From positions 2,170,001 to 2,234,000 of the forward strand of contig NC_045130.1 in the NCBI RefSeq assembly GCF_007655135.1: DNA of 64,000 nucleotides. Direction: 5' to 3'. This document shows positions 13,021 through 23,796 of this stretch, piece by piece. Positions within the stretch are counted from its first letter, which is position 1; the number at the start of each line of letters is the position of its first letter. Source of the DNA: Punica granatum (lineage: Eukaryota; Streptophyta; Magnoliopsida; Myrtales; Lythraceae). Under the pieces are notes generated by a model, which saw only the letters and a list, made by a program, of their open reading frames with translations, made no database searches and had not been told where the DNA came from. A program made the translations under genes and the position numbers.

Positions 13021-13471
13021 ATGTGCATGAACACTGAAGAATGGGTCTCTACCCGATCCTTCGGCTTCTCTACTAAAACCCATCGATCAAAAAGATCTAA
13101 GGTTCGAGTTTACTTACTCATGAGGTATGTTTTCAAGTTTCTATATGTTCTGATGATTTTATATCTCATCACACTTGTTTCCTTTGTTCGATGATGATTT
13201 AATGGCCTAACTGGGAGTACCTTTCATCAGGAGGAGGAGTGAGCAGATATCTGGGAGGGACATGGAACTGAAGAACTTAAGGCTGTACTTGGAGAACCAA
13301 AGCATAATTGAAGAGAATGAGAAGCTGAGGAAGAAAGCTAATGTTCTTTACCAGGAGAAGTTAGTCCTGGTTTCGGAGCTCCAGAAGAAGTTCCCTCCAA
13401 TTGGCTGCTCTCCACCAGTTGTCTACCCGATTGCAGATTCTGTTATCAACAAAGAAGTAACCCTCTGTTAA
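13021..13471 (+). CDS. ZPR: LITTLE ZIPPER (ZPR1/2-like) microprotein
   Basis: ZPR proteins are small leucine-zipper microproteins that pair with class III HD-ZIP transcription factors and block their DNA binding, in meristem and leaf-polarity control. Two exons, 13021-13124 and 13231-13471, join in phase (ATGAG|GT ... CAG|GAGG) to give 114 residues. The N-terminus (MCMNTEEWVSTRSFGF) and basic patch (HRSKRSKVRVYLLMRRRS) resemble the ZPR1/ZPR2 branch. The zipper reads MELKNLRLYLENQSIIEENE, then KLRKKANVLYQEKLVLVSEL, about residues 46-85, with Leu/Ile heptads. No DNA-binding homeodomain is present, as expected. The C-terminal tail (about 25 residues, ending VINKEVTLC) is longer than I expect. 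A GT dinucleotide at AAGAA|GTAACC just before the stop could be an alternative donor. Confidence 0.88.
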
Positions 13472-14473
13472 ATATAGGATATAGACCCCATATCTACTCA
13501 TAAATTGCCACTTAGTCTCTTCCAACCCGACTCTAAGTGAAGACAGTACACAATCAATGTCCTTGTCAGAGCAAGAGAAGAGGGATGTAGTTGGAGGGAA
13601 GCATCATTTACTTATAATTTCATAAACTTTCGGTTGCAGTGGACTGCCCCACTATGGATGTTATGGAAGGCCAAAAGTTTCAGTGTCCCAATGAACTCAT
13701 GCAACATCTAGCATAACTCAATTTAATGCATGATTTTGGTCTTAAAATGAAGAACATACCTCCAGAAAGTCTATACAATTATATATCTGCAGAATGCTCT
13801 TCTTTGGTTTCCCATCATCCTAGGCTGGCTATTCTTCATGGTTGCACTAGCAAAAATATCACACAAGGCAACTTCTGAAAAATTTACAAAAGGAACCATG
13901 ATCTGGAGATCACTTTACCGTTAATGAACAAAATAGACTCATAGGTGATAATCTTCCATTGTTATTCTTCTTGTTTAATGAAATTTGTACACTCCTCATT
14001 ACTAAACAGATGCTAATTACAAACATCGCTAGACATTGATCAAAGTACAACTTGTACCTCAATATTTGAAAATAATAGTAACTAAAAAGTTCTCAGATGC
14101 AGCCATCCCGGATCAACCCAAATATCTACGAAATACATGTCACCCCACCTCAAGAAACCTGATAATTTTGCTCCAATAAACCCAACAGAAATATGAGATT
14201 AAACAAATCCATTTTTCTCTCTCCATTGGCCAGTATAGTAACTGCTCCAGCATTCAGCTCTCAGCTGATGAGAAAGGTTTGGGCCCGTCACATGTCAATG
14301 CCTGCCAAAAATCGAAAAGGCTTACTTATATTAACACGATTTCTCTTAGCAAAATTCAGACTTGATGGTGGCTTAGTGCTAAAACAGAGAGGCTTACGAA
14401 TTAAAGTAGGAGGCTGTAAACAGTTCCATGGACCGTATTGCAGATGGACAGATAAGAAGCTGCTAGAGAAACT
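13472..14473. other. Intergenic, convergent 3' flanks
   Basis: This lies between the 3' ends of the ZPR gene (+) and the DUF2499 gene (-). It presumably holds both 3' UTRs. I see no gene. The frame at 14193-14567 partly overlaps the last DUF2499 exon on the other strand and is not supported. Confidence 0.5.
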
Positions 14474-16260
14474 TCACATATTTTTGGAGCTTTTCTCCGT
14501 TGCTCTGTATATACGAAATGCAGCCAGACACATCGTAATATTCCCTATGACGGTAAGTGCTGCTTGAAGAGCCACTAAAACCTACAAAAACACATAGATG
14601 AACCAATCGGTATTTTGAACGGTCATACACATCAAGAGCCCAACTTCCTTGAGACGAGGTCAGCAATGGTCAAGCAAGGATTTCTAATGCAAACATTCCA
14701 GAACGATTCCCAAAATGCATTGGCACCTATTACATGTCCCAATCATGAGATTGAGTGCGTGATCAAAATAACCTCCACTAAAATTGGCTGAAAAAGCCAA
14801 CTCAGAAGACGACATCTTTAAGCATATAATTGTTGTCCTAGCAATTGCAGTGGTAGAATTATAGAATTATTGAATGTCCAAACTCCAAAGTTGATACTTC
14901 CTTCATAATACACATGCATTACAGTCTTTTTACATAAAAAAAATAGAGCACAGTGCAAGCAGCAAAAAGGAACATATGGTTATCAGAACAGCGCCATGCT
15001 GATCTTGCAAAACTCATGTCAAAAAATCCATTTGAGAAATGATTAATTGCAGCTACCTACAAAGTACTTATACATATACAAGTAGACGAATCTCTTCTGA
15101 ATAAATTGATGAGTCAAATACCTCAAGAGATTCAGAATTGTAAAAGAAATGCCACGTGCAAGCACAGAACGCTCCCCCAAGCAGGGGCACCTGTAACGAG
15201 CAGTGAAAAAGATGTCAGCTGATTCAGAGTAGATATCATCTGGGATATGATGTCAAATTTAAGGGGGCTGAATCCTAATCTGGGACAAACCGAGATAAAG
15301 CATATTTCTAGTATAAGGACTCCAACTGTAGCGATACTACATTCACATTGACTCAAGCCTCAAGACACTATGAAAATAGATAGTTTTGCAAACAAATATT
15401 CCAAGGATAGAAAATTGACAACTCACCATTCCCCAAGAGAGACCTTTCCAGGATTCAACCCCAGACGCCTCACCATACTGCCACACCAATGCCATCGCCG
15501 TAATCCTTGGAAAAGAAATTCACTATCATCAGCATAATTAATGACTAAATAAACCATGTCGCAGTTGGCAAAAAAAAAACAGAAAGAAAATTCAGGTGTA
15601 TTTCATTGATCACTCATTCAGCTATCCTTTGGAAATTAATGAAAACAAATCAAATTCCAGGGCCGAAGCTAATCTAAAACGAAAGTCGTAGGAAACCAGG
15701 CATTCAATAGAAAGACCGGTTTCGAGAAAATTCTCAAGAAAAATAAAAACTTGGAAATTTGCACTTGCAGGCAACGAAGGAACCATTCCCCAGTGAGCTG
15801 AGCTGAATTATATGTTGCTTCACAGTTAAATTAGTTCTTTACTCACTCTAACCATCACTAAGCAAAGAAATTGAGATAACAAATACTACATGGCCTTCCC
15901 ACAGTCCCATGAACAAGAACAACGCAAGAAGAGATTGTGAAAACCACAGCATTACCATTCAACGACGCTGGATACGTGGACAACCCACGTAGGCAGAGAC
16001 AGAGCGTTGGAGGGCTCACTCAGCTGCGAAAAGGGTAAGTCCCCAGCTGCAAATGCAGGGCCCACAAGCGCCACCGCGAAGCCCGCACCGAGAAGGCCGG
16101 TGAGGGCTGTCAGGTTCTTCACGGCAGCAGGTATTCTAGTCTGAATCCCGGGTCGGAGCTGAGGAACGGGACGGCATTTCCGCTTGGGCTGGGTAGGGAG
16201 AGAGGGTTTGGAATTTGGAGCGGAGCGTAGGCAGGAAACCGCTGCTAGCAATATCGCCAT
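14474..16260 (-). CDS. Plastid DUF2499-family membrane protein
   Basis: Four exons on the minus strand (15956-16260, 15427-15505, 15122-15190, 14474-14581) join without frame errors into 186 residues. The first ~45 residues are Ser/Pro/Arg/Lys-rich and look like a chloroplast transit peptide. A hydrophobic stretch (LTALTGLLGAGFAVALVG) and then an AFA-A motif follow. The conserved DUF2499 body reads NALSLPTWVVHVSSVVEWIT, MALVWQYGEASGVESWKGLS, PLLGGAFCACTWHFFYNSES and LVALQAALTVIGNITMCLAA, giving several membrane segments. The family is shared by plants and cyanobacteria and its function is not known to me. Plastid location is inferred from the N-terminus and family distribution. Confidence 0.88.
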
Positions 16261-16820
16261 TTTTGCGGGATTTTCGAGTGGTGGAACTTAGGGAGGTGAG
16301 CTAAAGCACCGTAGCTTCAACGAGGAAGGCGACAATGAATCGGTAATGGTCGGCTCATCAGAGAACCGGCCGGTTCAGCAATGATCCTTTTGGGTGGGCT
16401 GACCTGATAAATTTTTAGTTCCGGGCCCAAAGGAGCTTCCCTGCATGGGATGGTTCTCGGAAAAGATTTTCAGGAAAAAGGGGAAAATGGTAAATTGATT
16501 TTTTCGCACTTGTAGAATGTTGTCAAATTTGATTTAAGACAACAACCATCCGGCAGCCCGGGACTAATTCCGGCAGCAGCAATTAACCGAGATGGCGGAA
16601 AGGACTTCATTTAATCCGAAGGGAAAAGTAAAACAATCAGGACAGTTCGTGTGAATGCTGCTGCTACGACATTTATGTGGTTTTGGAAGAGGCTCGATAT
16701 TACAGTTCTGATGATTGATGAAATAAGGTGCGTCGTTCCTACATTAGATCCCGTATCGTCCGTATATCGCAAGGAAAAAAGTCTTAGTCAATGCAATCCA
16801 TTCCTAGGGAGGTCTATCAT
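16261..16820. other. Spacer between two minus-strand genes
   Basis: About 560 bp holding the DUF2499 promoter and leader and the BASS-gene 3' flank. The frame starting at 16651 runs antisense into the last BASS exon and is not supported. Confidence 0.5.
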
Positions 16821-19800
16821 TCAGGATGTTACCCTCTTCTTGGCCCAGAGCATGACGAGAGTAAAGCCCATCAATGACATCATCACAGTCTGCAAATAAC
16901 CAAGCCGAAAAATCATAAGCATATAAACCAATCTTATGAGAATGAATTGGGAGAATTTTTAAAGAAATCATATCCCAAAGCCTGTAAACTGTCTACTTTT
17001 TCTATTTAAGGATTTCACCATCAATTTGGTCCACAAAATCCCCGGAATGGAAATATGCACAAAACTTGAACGGCACGTGGCAGATATATTGCAAATGATC
17101 GGTAGATTCGAGTTCTAGTGACTTAAGTTGTCAAATTGACTTACAGAGATAGCTGGAGGCACAGCAACAAGTGGATCCTGGAAGAACTTATTAGCAAGCG
17201 CAAGAGCTAATAGGCTGCTCTGCATCCCTGCAAATAAATTATATCACATAAGTTATTGTCAAGGTGCTGCGGATAAGTAAGAAGGAAAAAGATGAATAGA
17301 CTTCATATGCTGATTTGACTTCGAAATCTTTCCACTGATTCGTACAAGGCATGTCAAAAGTTATTTGGAGTTCACTTCACTCACCTGTTTCAAAGGATAA
17401 TGTTCTTTGCAGTGCCTTCACATCGGGTGCCTTATGGAAGAAAATGCCAGGAAGGTAATACCCAATAATGAATGCAGAGAGATGGAAAGCAATGATGAGC
17501 GACAAAATCAACAGACCAAAAGAAGACACAATACAGTCCACATTTATTGCTAAAGGTGCTCCAACGCAGAGAGCCGTGACGAAGACCGAGAGCGGTGGGA
17601 GAAAAGGCCTTATAGCACTACAGATCCAGGGAAAGAACCTAAAACCAAAAGATGTAAAAAAATAAAGACTTCGATGTAAGAAGATGAAAACTGACTGCAC
17701 GTGTTGTTAAGGGCAACAATCATAAGATAATCTCCTTTTAGAATCGGAATTAACCTATTCAAAAGCAAGCCTGCAGTGATTGGTGCGACGACAATCTGCA
17801 GAATGCTCGATACCATCCCTTTCACATCAACTGGTAGTCGTTTTCCGATTAGCAAGAGCGACAATAGTGGCGTCACAAATACAGCAGTTGCAGTCGATAA
17901 TGATGTCATAACAATGCTTAGAGGAGCCATTGGTGGGTCTGTCAGAAAAGTTGCATAGTTCGAGAGCTGTGCCCCGCTAACACAAGATACCAACATGATC
18001 CCAGCACCTGAATCACAAGTTTACAGATTCTGAGAAATTTATGAAATGTGACTTGCCTACTGGTCCACAAGAGCATAGAGATATAGCATTATAACATTTT
18101 CTATCACCCTTGAGAATTAAGGGAAAGGTTATCCCCAATCTCCTAAAAGGAGATTATCTTTTGCCAAAAAGAGAGACTTGCCACTTACTTACCAACAGGA
18201 GTTGGTAGTCCGAAAACCGTCGCTGACATTATGCCAAAAAGATATCCAAGAAGGGGCTTCACGATGAACTGCCCAACATAGCCAGCAAAAATAGCTGCAG
18301 GTCTTTTAAAGGCTTCAAGGAAATCTTTCTCACTGGAATTTACCCCAACTGCAAACATCAAAAATCCCAGGGCTGGGGCATAGTACCTAAAGCAGATTTC
18401 ACCGAAATATAAGCGAGTGCTTTTCTTATGGGAAATAGAAAAAGCATTTCTAGACAGAATTATACAAGAGAAGACTTCAGTTCTTTTTACGAAAACTGAA
18501 CCAGATTGTTAACAAGTTTTTCAGACCAGAGGCCAAGCAAGTACCTTCGCAAGAACAATCTTATTTTTCACTCACTAGCACATAAAATATATACACAATA
18601 TATCTGCCAGAGATTTTTCTACTACCTGTTAGTAAACCAAGTGAAGGAAGGTGGATAGAAAATAGCCAGCAATGTGCTAGCAAGGACGACATGAGGCAAG
18701 AAAGAATTTGATTCCTTCAAGATCTTTAAGATGGGAGCCTGCTTTCCTTGGACAGAAACCTGTTAAGATCCAAAAGACACAGCCGGTGAGAGCTCTATAG
18801 TAGATTTTCCCACAGAAGTTTAAGATAAATGTAGCCGGGTTCCTCCCAGGTTAGTTCAAGATCTGCAAGACCCCATAAACACTTTACATTCATCGAGGTC
18901 AAGGTTAGTGAACTGGTCAGATCAAGTTGAGCAAGGATTTTACACGATCTGACACGATTGATTTTACATGATCAGTCAGGTGTAAACAAAGATTTTACTG
19001 TCATCTGACTGATTGTGTAAAAATCGGTCAACAGAGAATTCCTTGATTTAACACGAGCACCTTCCAAGGAATGCCCGAGTATAGCAAAACTTCATGTTCC
19101 ATCAAATTCTCGGTAGTCAATATATTTGAATAAAAAAATCACTGCTGCTAGAATCAACCTTTATTTCCTTGCTACTTTAACCATTTCTATATGAAATACT
19201 CCAGTAAAAATGTTGAAATACCCGCCCATCAAGGGAATAGAGCGCTGAGTAATCCACCTGGAACGATTCTTGGGAGAACTCCTGATCCGGGTTTTGCTCG
19301 AAAGAATCCAATGTATCCTGTGAGTTGCATTTGCTTAAGAAGCATCTTCTGATATCCAATGCTTGTTTGCACATGGCCCCGCAAGCAAAAACAAAACCAT
19401 AAATACTAAAAAATCAGTCTTCATGCAGTAAGAAGAGACCATAACCAATACAACCAGAGTCGAATACATTGCGGGTAACAGAGCAGAGACCTACCTGAAG
19501 TCGTCGAACTTAAGCGTATTGGAAACCCTAGAGCGGCTTTATCTGCAAACAGAAGAAGCCACTTGATCATAGTAAATATATAAAGACAGCAGAATATGAA
19601 GCAATCATAAATTCAAATGCACAGACAGAACAACTTGTCAAGTTCCGCTGTTCAATAAGCCAAAGGGAATTTACACAAAACTTGTAAACAACCATAAACG
19701 AGGAAGTTAACAGCACAGTCGTCCCTTTAAATGAACTCTTTGAAGAAAACTGTGCGAAAAGCCAGGAAATTGCAAGAAGAACACGAGACCCACTTGAGAG

Positions 19801-19919
19801 CGAGCTCCACTGAACCCGCTGCACGGTTGGGAGCTGATCCCTACGCGACAGGGAAGACAAATTGGGCTTGCGGGTCTGAAGGAGTACACGTTCATGGTGA
19901 ATATGCAGAGTCTCTGCAT
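16821..19919 (-). CDS. BASS-family sodium/metabolite cotransporter, plastid
   Basis: Nine minus-strand exons (19790-19919, 19495-19542, 19222-19361, 18626-18759, 18193-18386, 17755-18007, 17385-17638, 17145-17227, 16821-16889) join in phase to 434 residues, normal for plant BASS proteins. The family couples sodium import to organic anion or metabolite transport, usually in the plastid envelope. Signature segments include PHVVLASTLLAIFYPPSFTW, LGFLMFAVGVNSSEKDF, KPLLGYLFGIMSATVFGLP, GAQLSNYATFLTDPPMAPLS, PLLSLLLIGKRLPVDVKGM, ICSAIRPFLPPLSVFVTALC and ALQRTLSFETGMQSSLLALA. About 8-10 membrane helices are expected. Exon 1 is the weakest part. Start 19919 or 19895 both keep phase, and the donor at 19789 was chosen to fit the next exon. 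It is closer to BASS1/3/5 than BASS2 by recollection, but the subfamily is not firm. Confidence 0.88.
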
Positions 19920-21006
19920 TCAATTTCATGGCTTTGGCGAATCACTGAGCATCGAGTGGAATGATCGCCCAGGGCAATCAAGCACATCAGGTTTCGGGAA
20001 TCTCCCCGGAGAAGAAAGGCGAGGCGATACGGGGCGGGAGAGAGGAGAAGTTGGGAAAGCTAGCTGATGAGTGGTCAGAGATTTGCGAAAGTCAAAGGAC
20101 AGCGTGGCGTTGCCACGATGGATGCTGACGTCGGATTTGAAACATCTATTCCTTGGGCAGTTTCTCCTCGGCGGCCAAGCCCGCCCGTAATGTTGAATCG
20201 GGCAGGGGGAAGCCCCGGCCGCCCCGCCTATGGACCAGATTTCCGGTGAGTGGGCTGATTGGTGCGGTTTGCTTTCAAAGAGGATCCCTTGTAACTTCAT
20301 CAACTTGGTCTTTATTTTTATTTTTTTCCCAATCAATTGGTTTTGATTATTTATCGCAAACCAAAACCTTCATCTTTTCTCTCGGTTGATCGAGTATTCG
20401 GTTCAATTTTGAAAAAATTGTCAAGATTTGATTCGATTTCAATTTAGTGGATCGACCATAGCCTAATTGTGAAAGCCAAATGACCCAATCCTTGAATTAT
20501 CACCAACCTTAAAAATGCATTGAAAAAAATAAGTTATGTATTCCAAATTCAAATATTATGGCGTAACTAAGAACGAGAAGAAATCGGAATTTATGTTGGA
20601 TTTCTTCTAGTTAAAAGATGAGGAGGAAGAAACCGATCACATGTTATTCCAACGCATTGCGTGTATACTATATATATTGCCACACAATCAACACCACGGC
20701 GCCATCGAGACATCATCAATATCATGTTAGGCATATTCACCCAAAAAAAAAAATCATGTTAAGCTTGCGAATTTGTGTTAACGTCTTGTATTGTCTACTT
20801 ATATTGTATTCGCGTGAAATAATTTTGTTAAACATTGTCAGTAGTATAATCATCTTGTGCATAGTATTGTTAAGATCAAAGGTGTCCACAACTGGGACAT
20901 TGTTAGCATCAAAGATGTTCGCAGCTTGTCATTTCAATCTTTGGAAAAGACGTTTGATCCCTTAGTTGTATAGATATCGATTGATCAATGGGATTGTCAT
21001 GCACAT
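19920..21006. other. Intergenic / BASS promoter region
   Basis: Includes the BASS 5' flank (a GC-richer block around 20060-20230) and AT-rich sequence after it. The open frames here on both strands match no family and are not linked by splice sites. I see no gene. Confidence 0.5.
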
Positions 21007-21845
21007 TTTTCTTAAGGGTAAATTGCACTGGTGGTTCAAAATGTTTTACAGTTTTATTATGGTCCAAAAAGTTTTTTTCGTTATATGACGGTACAAAATG
21101 TTTCAAAGTTGTTTCATGATGGTACAAACTGTCAATTGGCCCTAACGCCGTTAACATTTTGCTGACGTGTCGCATCCTATGTGTCACTTTTGTTACATAG
21201 AACCAATTATAGTACGCCACGTCATCTAAGAGAAAATAAAATTTTAAAAAGTCCAAAAAATACAAAAAATAATTAAAAAATACAAAAAATAATTTTTAAA
21301 AATACAAAAAAGAGTAAAATTTTTGAAAAAATAAAAAAATTAAAATTTTGAAAATTTTAAAATTTTTAAAAATATTTTTAAAAAATTTAAATTTTTTTAA
21401 AAAAATACAAAAAATAATAAAAAAATACAAAAAAGAGTACAAATTTAGAAAAAAATTTAAAATTTTTATAAAAATTTTTATAAAAAATTTAAAATTTAAT
21501 ATTAAAATTATTTTAATTTGAAATAAATAAAATTATTTAAATTTTAAATTAAAAGTTTAAAATTATTTTTAAAAGTTTTAAAAATTTGAAATTATTTTTA
21601 AAAGTTTTAAAATTTTAAAATTTTTAGAATTATTTTAAATTTTTCGGCCACGTCAACGAGGAGATGACACGTAGTAGCCACGTCAGCGTTGACTTGACAG
21701 CGTCAAGCTCGAGTTGACGGTTTGTACCATCATGAAACAACTTTGAAATATTTTGTACCATCATGTAGCGAAAAAAACTTTTTGAACCATAATAAAACAT
21801 TTGTAAAACATTTTGGACCACCAGTGCAATTTACCATTTTCTTAA
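21007..21845. mobile_element. 821-bp long-TIR MITE (Mutator-like) with 9-bp TSD
   Basis: The element spans 21016-21836 and is flanked by a perfect 9-bp direct repeat TTTTCTTAA (21007-21015 and 21837-21845). Its left end starts GGGTAAATTGCACTGGTGG and its right end, on the other strand, TGGTAAATTGCACTGGTGG. The inverted termini match for about 115 bp with few differences, so a transcript could fold into a long hairpin. The interior (about 21240-21640) is an almost pure A/T block with no coding capacity. Long TIRs plus a 9-bp duplication fit a non-autonomous Mutator-like element. The perfect TSD suggests a fairly recent insertion. Confidence 0.88.
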
Positions 21846-21944
21846 ACAACAAGTTCACAAGATTTACAATAGCACTGTGGGTTCCCTCCTAGAAAGATTG
21901 CTATAGTAATTGAGTTTGTTGGGATTTTGTGGCTTGAGGACTCT

Positions 21945-22140
21945 TCCTCCGTTCTCACGGGCGATTTTGGTTTGATGATTAGATTTTAGAATCATGATTT
22001 TGATTTTAACTCTACCCACTCTACAACAAAAACATACGTTTCCCAAGTCAAATTTATAATACCATCTCATTTTTCTTTTTCCACAATCAAAATCAAAATC
22101 AAAATCAAAGTTACTTTAACTTTGAAACCAAACGCCCCCT
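21945..22140 (-). mobile_element. Short MITE, GCGTTTGGTTT family, copy 1
   Basis: Read on the minus strand it starts GGGGGCGTTTGGTTTCAAAG and its other end is AAACCAAAATCGCCC, an imperfect inverted terminus. The interior has repeated AAAGTTAAAG and ATTTTGATTTTGA motifs and TGTTGTAGAGTGGGTAGAG. A relative lies at 50105-50290. Non-coding. Confidence 0.6.
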
Positions 22141-23796
22141 TACAGTTGGTAGGAGGTCGAGATCGAGAATTTGGGGTTCACTGCATTGCGCTCATGGTTT
22201 AGATGTTTACTGCCTAATTCTTTCTGACGTAGTTTTACATTGGAGGTTCCCTCTAATTTCTTTAGAAATTTCATCGAGCATTTTTCTTGTTTAAGTAATG
22301 ATATAATGCTCATTACTATCAAGAAAACAAAAATTATAATAGGATTAGATCAAGATTTTAGAGGGCTTAATTGCATTGTTTGAGTTCCACTGTTGTGTAA
22401 TTTTTACGTCGTATTTTTCTAGTGGGTAATCGAAAAGATTTCATTTGTTATCCTTATCTTGTAATTTTTTAAGTATTTTTCCTTGTACATTTCTACCAAT
22501 GAATAAAATCCTTGTTAATACGGAGAAAGAAATTATAATATCATTAACGTATGCATTTTCTTCCCCAAAAAGAAGTGAAATCTTAATTTATGGTGATGTT
22601 TGATCGTTTAAATGGCTAGAAAAAGAGAAATTAATACTGTTTTTTTTCCTTGCAATTTTGAATTTTGTTTTGGGGCGGGGCCCATCTCCATCTCCCTCGC
22701 GACTCTCGAGTCAAGCACGAAGACAAGACAAACCGATAAAACGGTAAGGGGCAATCTCGAAATTATCTGCCAGTTGCAGGGGCAAATGTTCAACCCCGCC
22801 GAAATTTCAGAGACGTCGACAGAATTTCCGCCGCCCCAAATTGCGCTCGGCCCCCGATACTCCCCGCTCCGTGCCCCCTCGATTGAAAGACAGAGACCTC
22901 TCACAACCCTCCCCGCATTTACATTTCTGCCCTCGCATCCGTACAAGACCTCGTCCCCCTGTCCGCCATTAAATGAAAAACCGCAGGCTATTTCAGTCAG
23001 TACAAGATTCATTACTGTTCAATCTATGGGGGGCCCCACATTTTCAAATTTTTGGATCGTTACGTTGCAAAACCTAGGCATCATAAAAAGACAGGAAGAA
23101 AATGGGGAAATATTTATTGAGAAAATAATTTTAAAAATAATTTTGTAAAGTTAATATAATTAATAAAATTAAGAAGAAGAAATTGATTATGTTTTGAGTA
23201 AATTCTTTCTTTTCACTAAGAGTATTTTCTTTTTCGGTTTATGAGGTATTCTTAACATGTTTAATGAGTTTAGTCCCGTTCAGATGTCGATTTGCACTAG
23301 ACAAGAAGTGTTTTTCGTGATTCGAGTATTTGTAGTAGTGCCGAGGGGAGGGGGGATTTTGGATTTTATATATTTGATCAAATTTAATTAATTAACTTAA
23401 TTGGGGATTCAGAATATTAATTTTATATATTGTATTGGATAAAAATACCGAAATGTCCCTTTCTCTCTCTCTCTCTCTCGCTATACCTGTGTCTTCTGAC
23501 TCTGCTACCAGAGGGAGACCGAAGCCCGCATTCCCAGATTTATTATTAGGGTTTTAAGCAATGGGAAAATGGCTGATTTTGATTTGAACGGACCATTTGG
23601 AAGAGAGAGGAAGTTTTGGCTTTACTGCAGAGTCTGATCAGTGAGTTGAGTTGACTGGGTGATGGGTTCGGATTTTGGGGTCTCCCCGGGCTCATTCTTT
23701 GTCACGGGAAACCTCAGTTGGCTGTGAGAGAGAGAGAGAGAGGCATTGGTGGTTGGGGTTCCGGAGGTAGAGAGAGAGAGAGAGAGAGAGTGAGAA
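22141..23796. other. Intergenic / TPX2-like promoter and leader
   Basis: Upstream of the TPX2-like gene. It contains CT and GA microsatellites at 23459-23479, 23726-23742 and 23771-23790, the last two probably in the 5' leader. The 178-codon frame at 22612-23148 has no family match or splice context and I do not call it a gene. Confidence 0.5.

Noticed and set aside
19926..20336. 136-codon minus-strand frame just upstream of the BASS start
   Set aside because: It overlaps the likely promoter/leader, has no family resemblance, and is not in phase with the next BASS exon.
20909..21265. 118-codon minus-strand frame
   Set aside because: It lies mostly within the terminal repeat of the MITE at 21016-21836.
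22612..23148. 178-codon open frame on the plus strand upstream of the TPX2-like gene
   Set aside because: No recognisable family or motif and no splice-linked exons. It sits in a GC-richer promoter-like stretch and its C-terminal part runs into AT-rich sequence.
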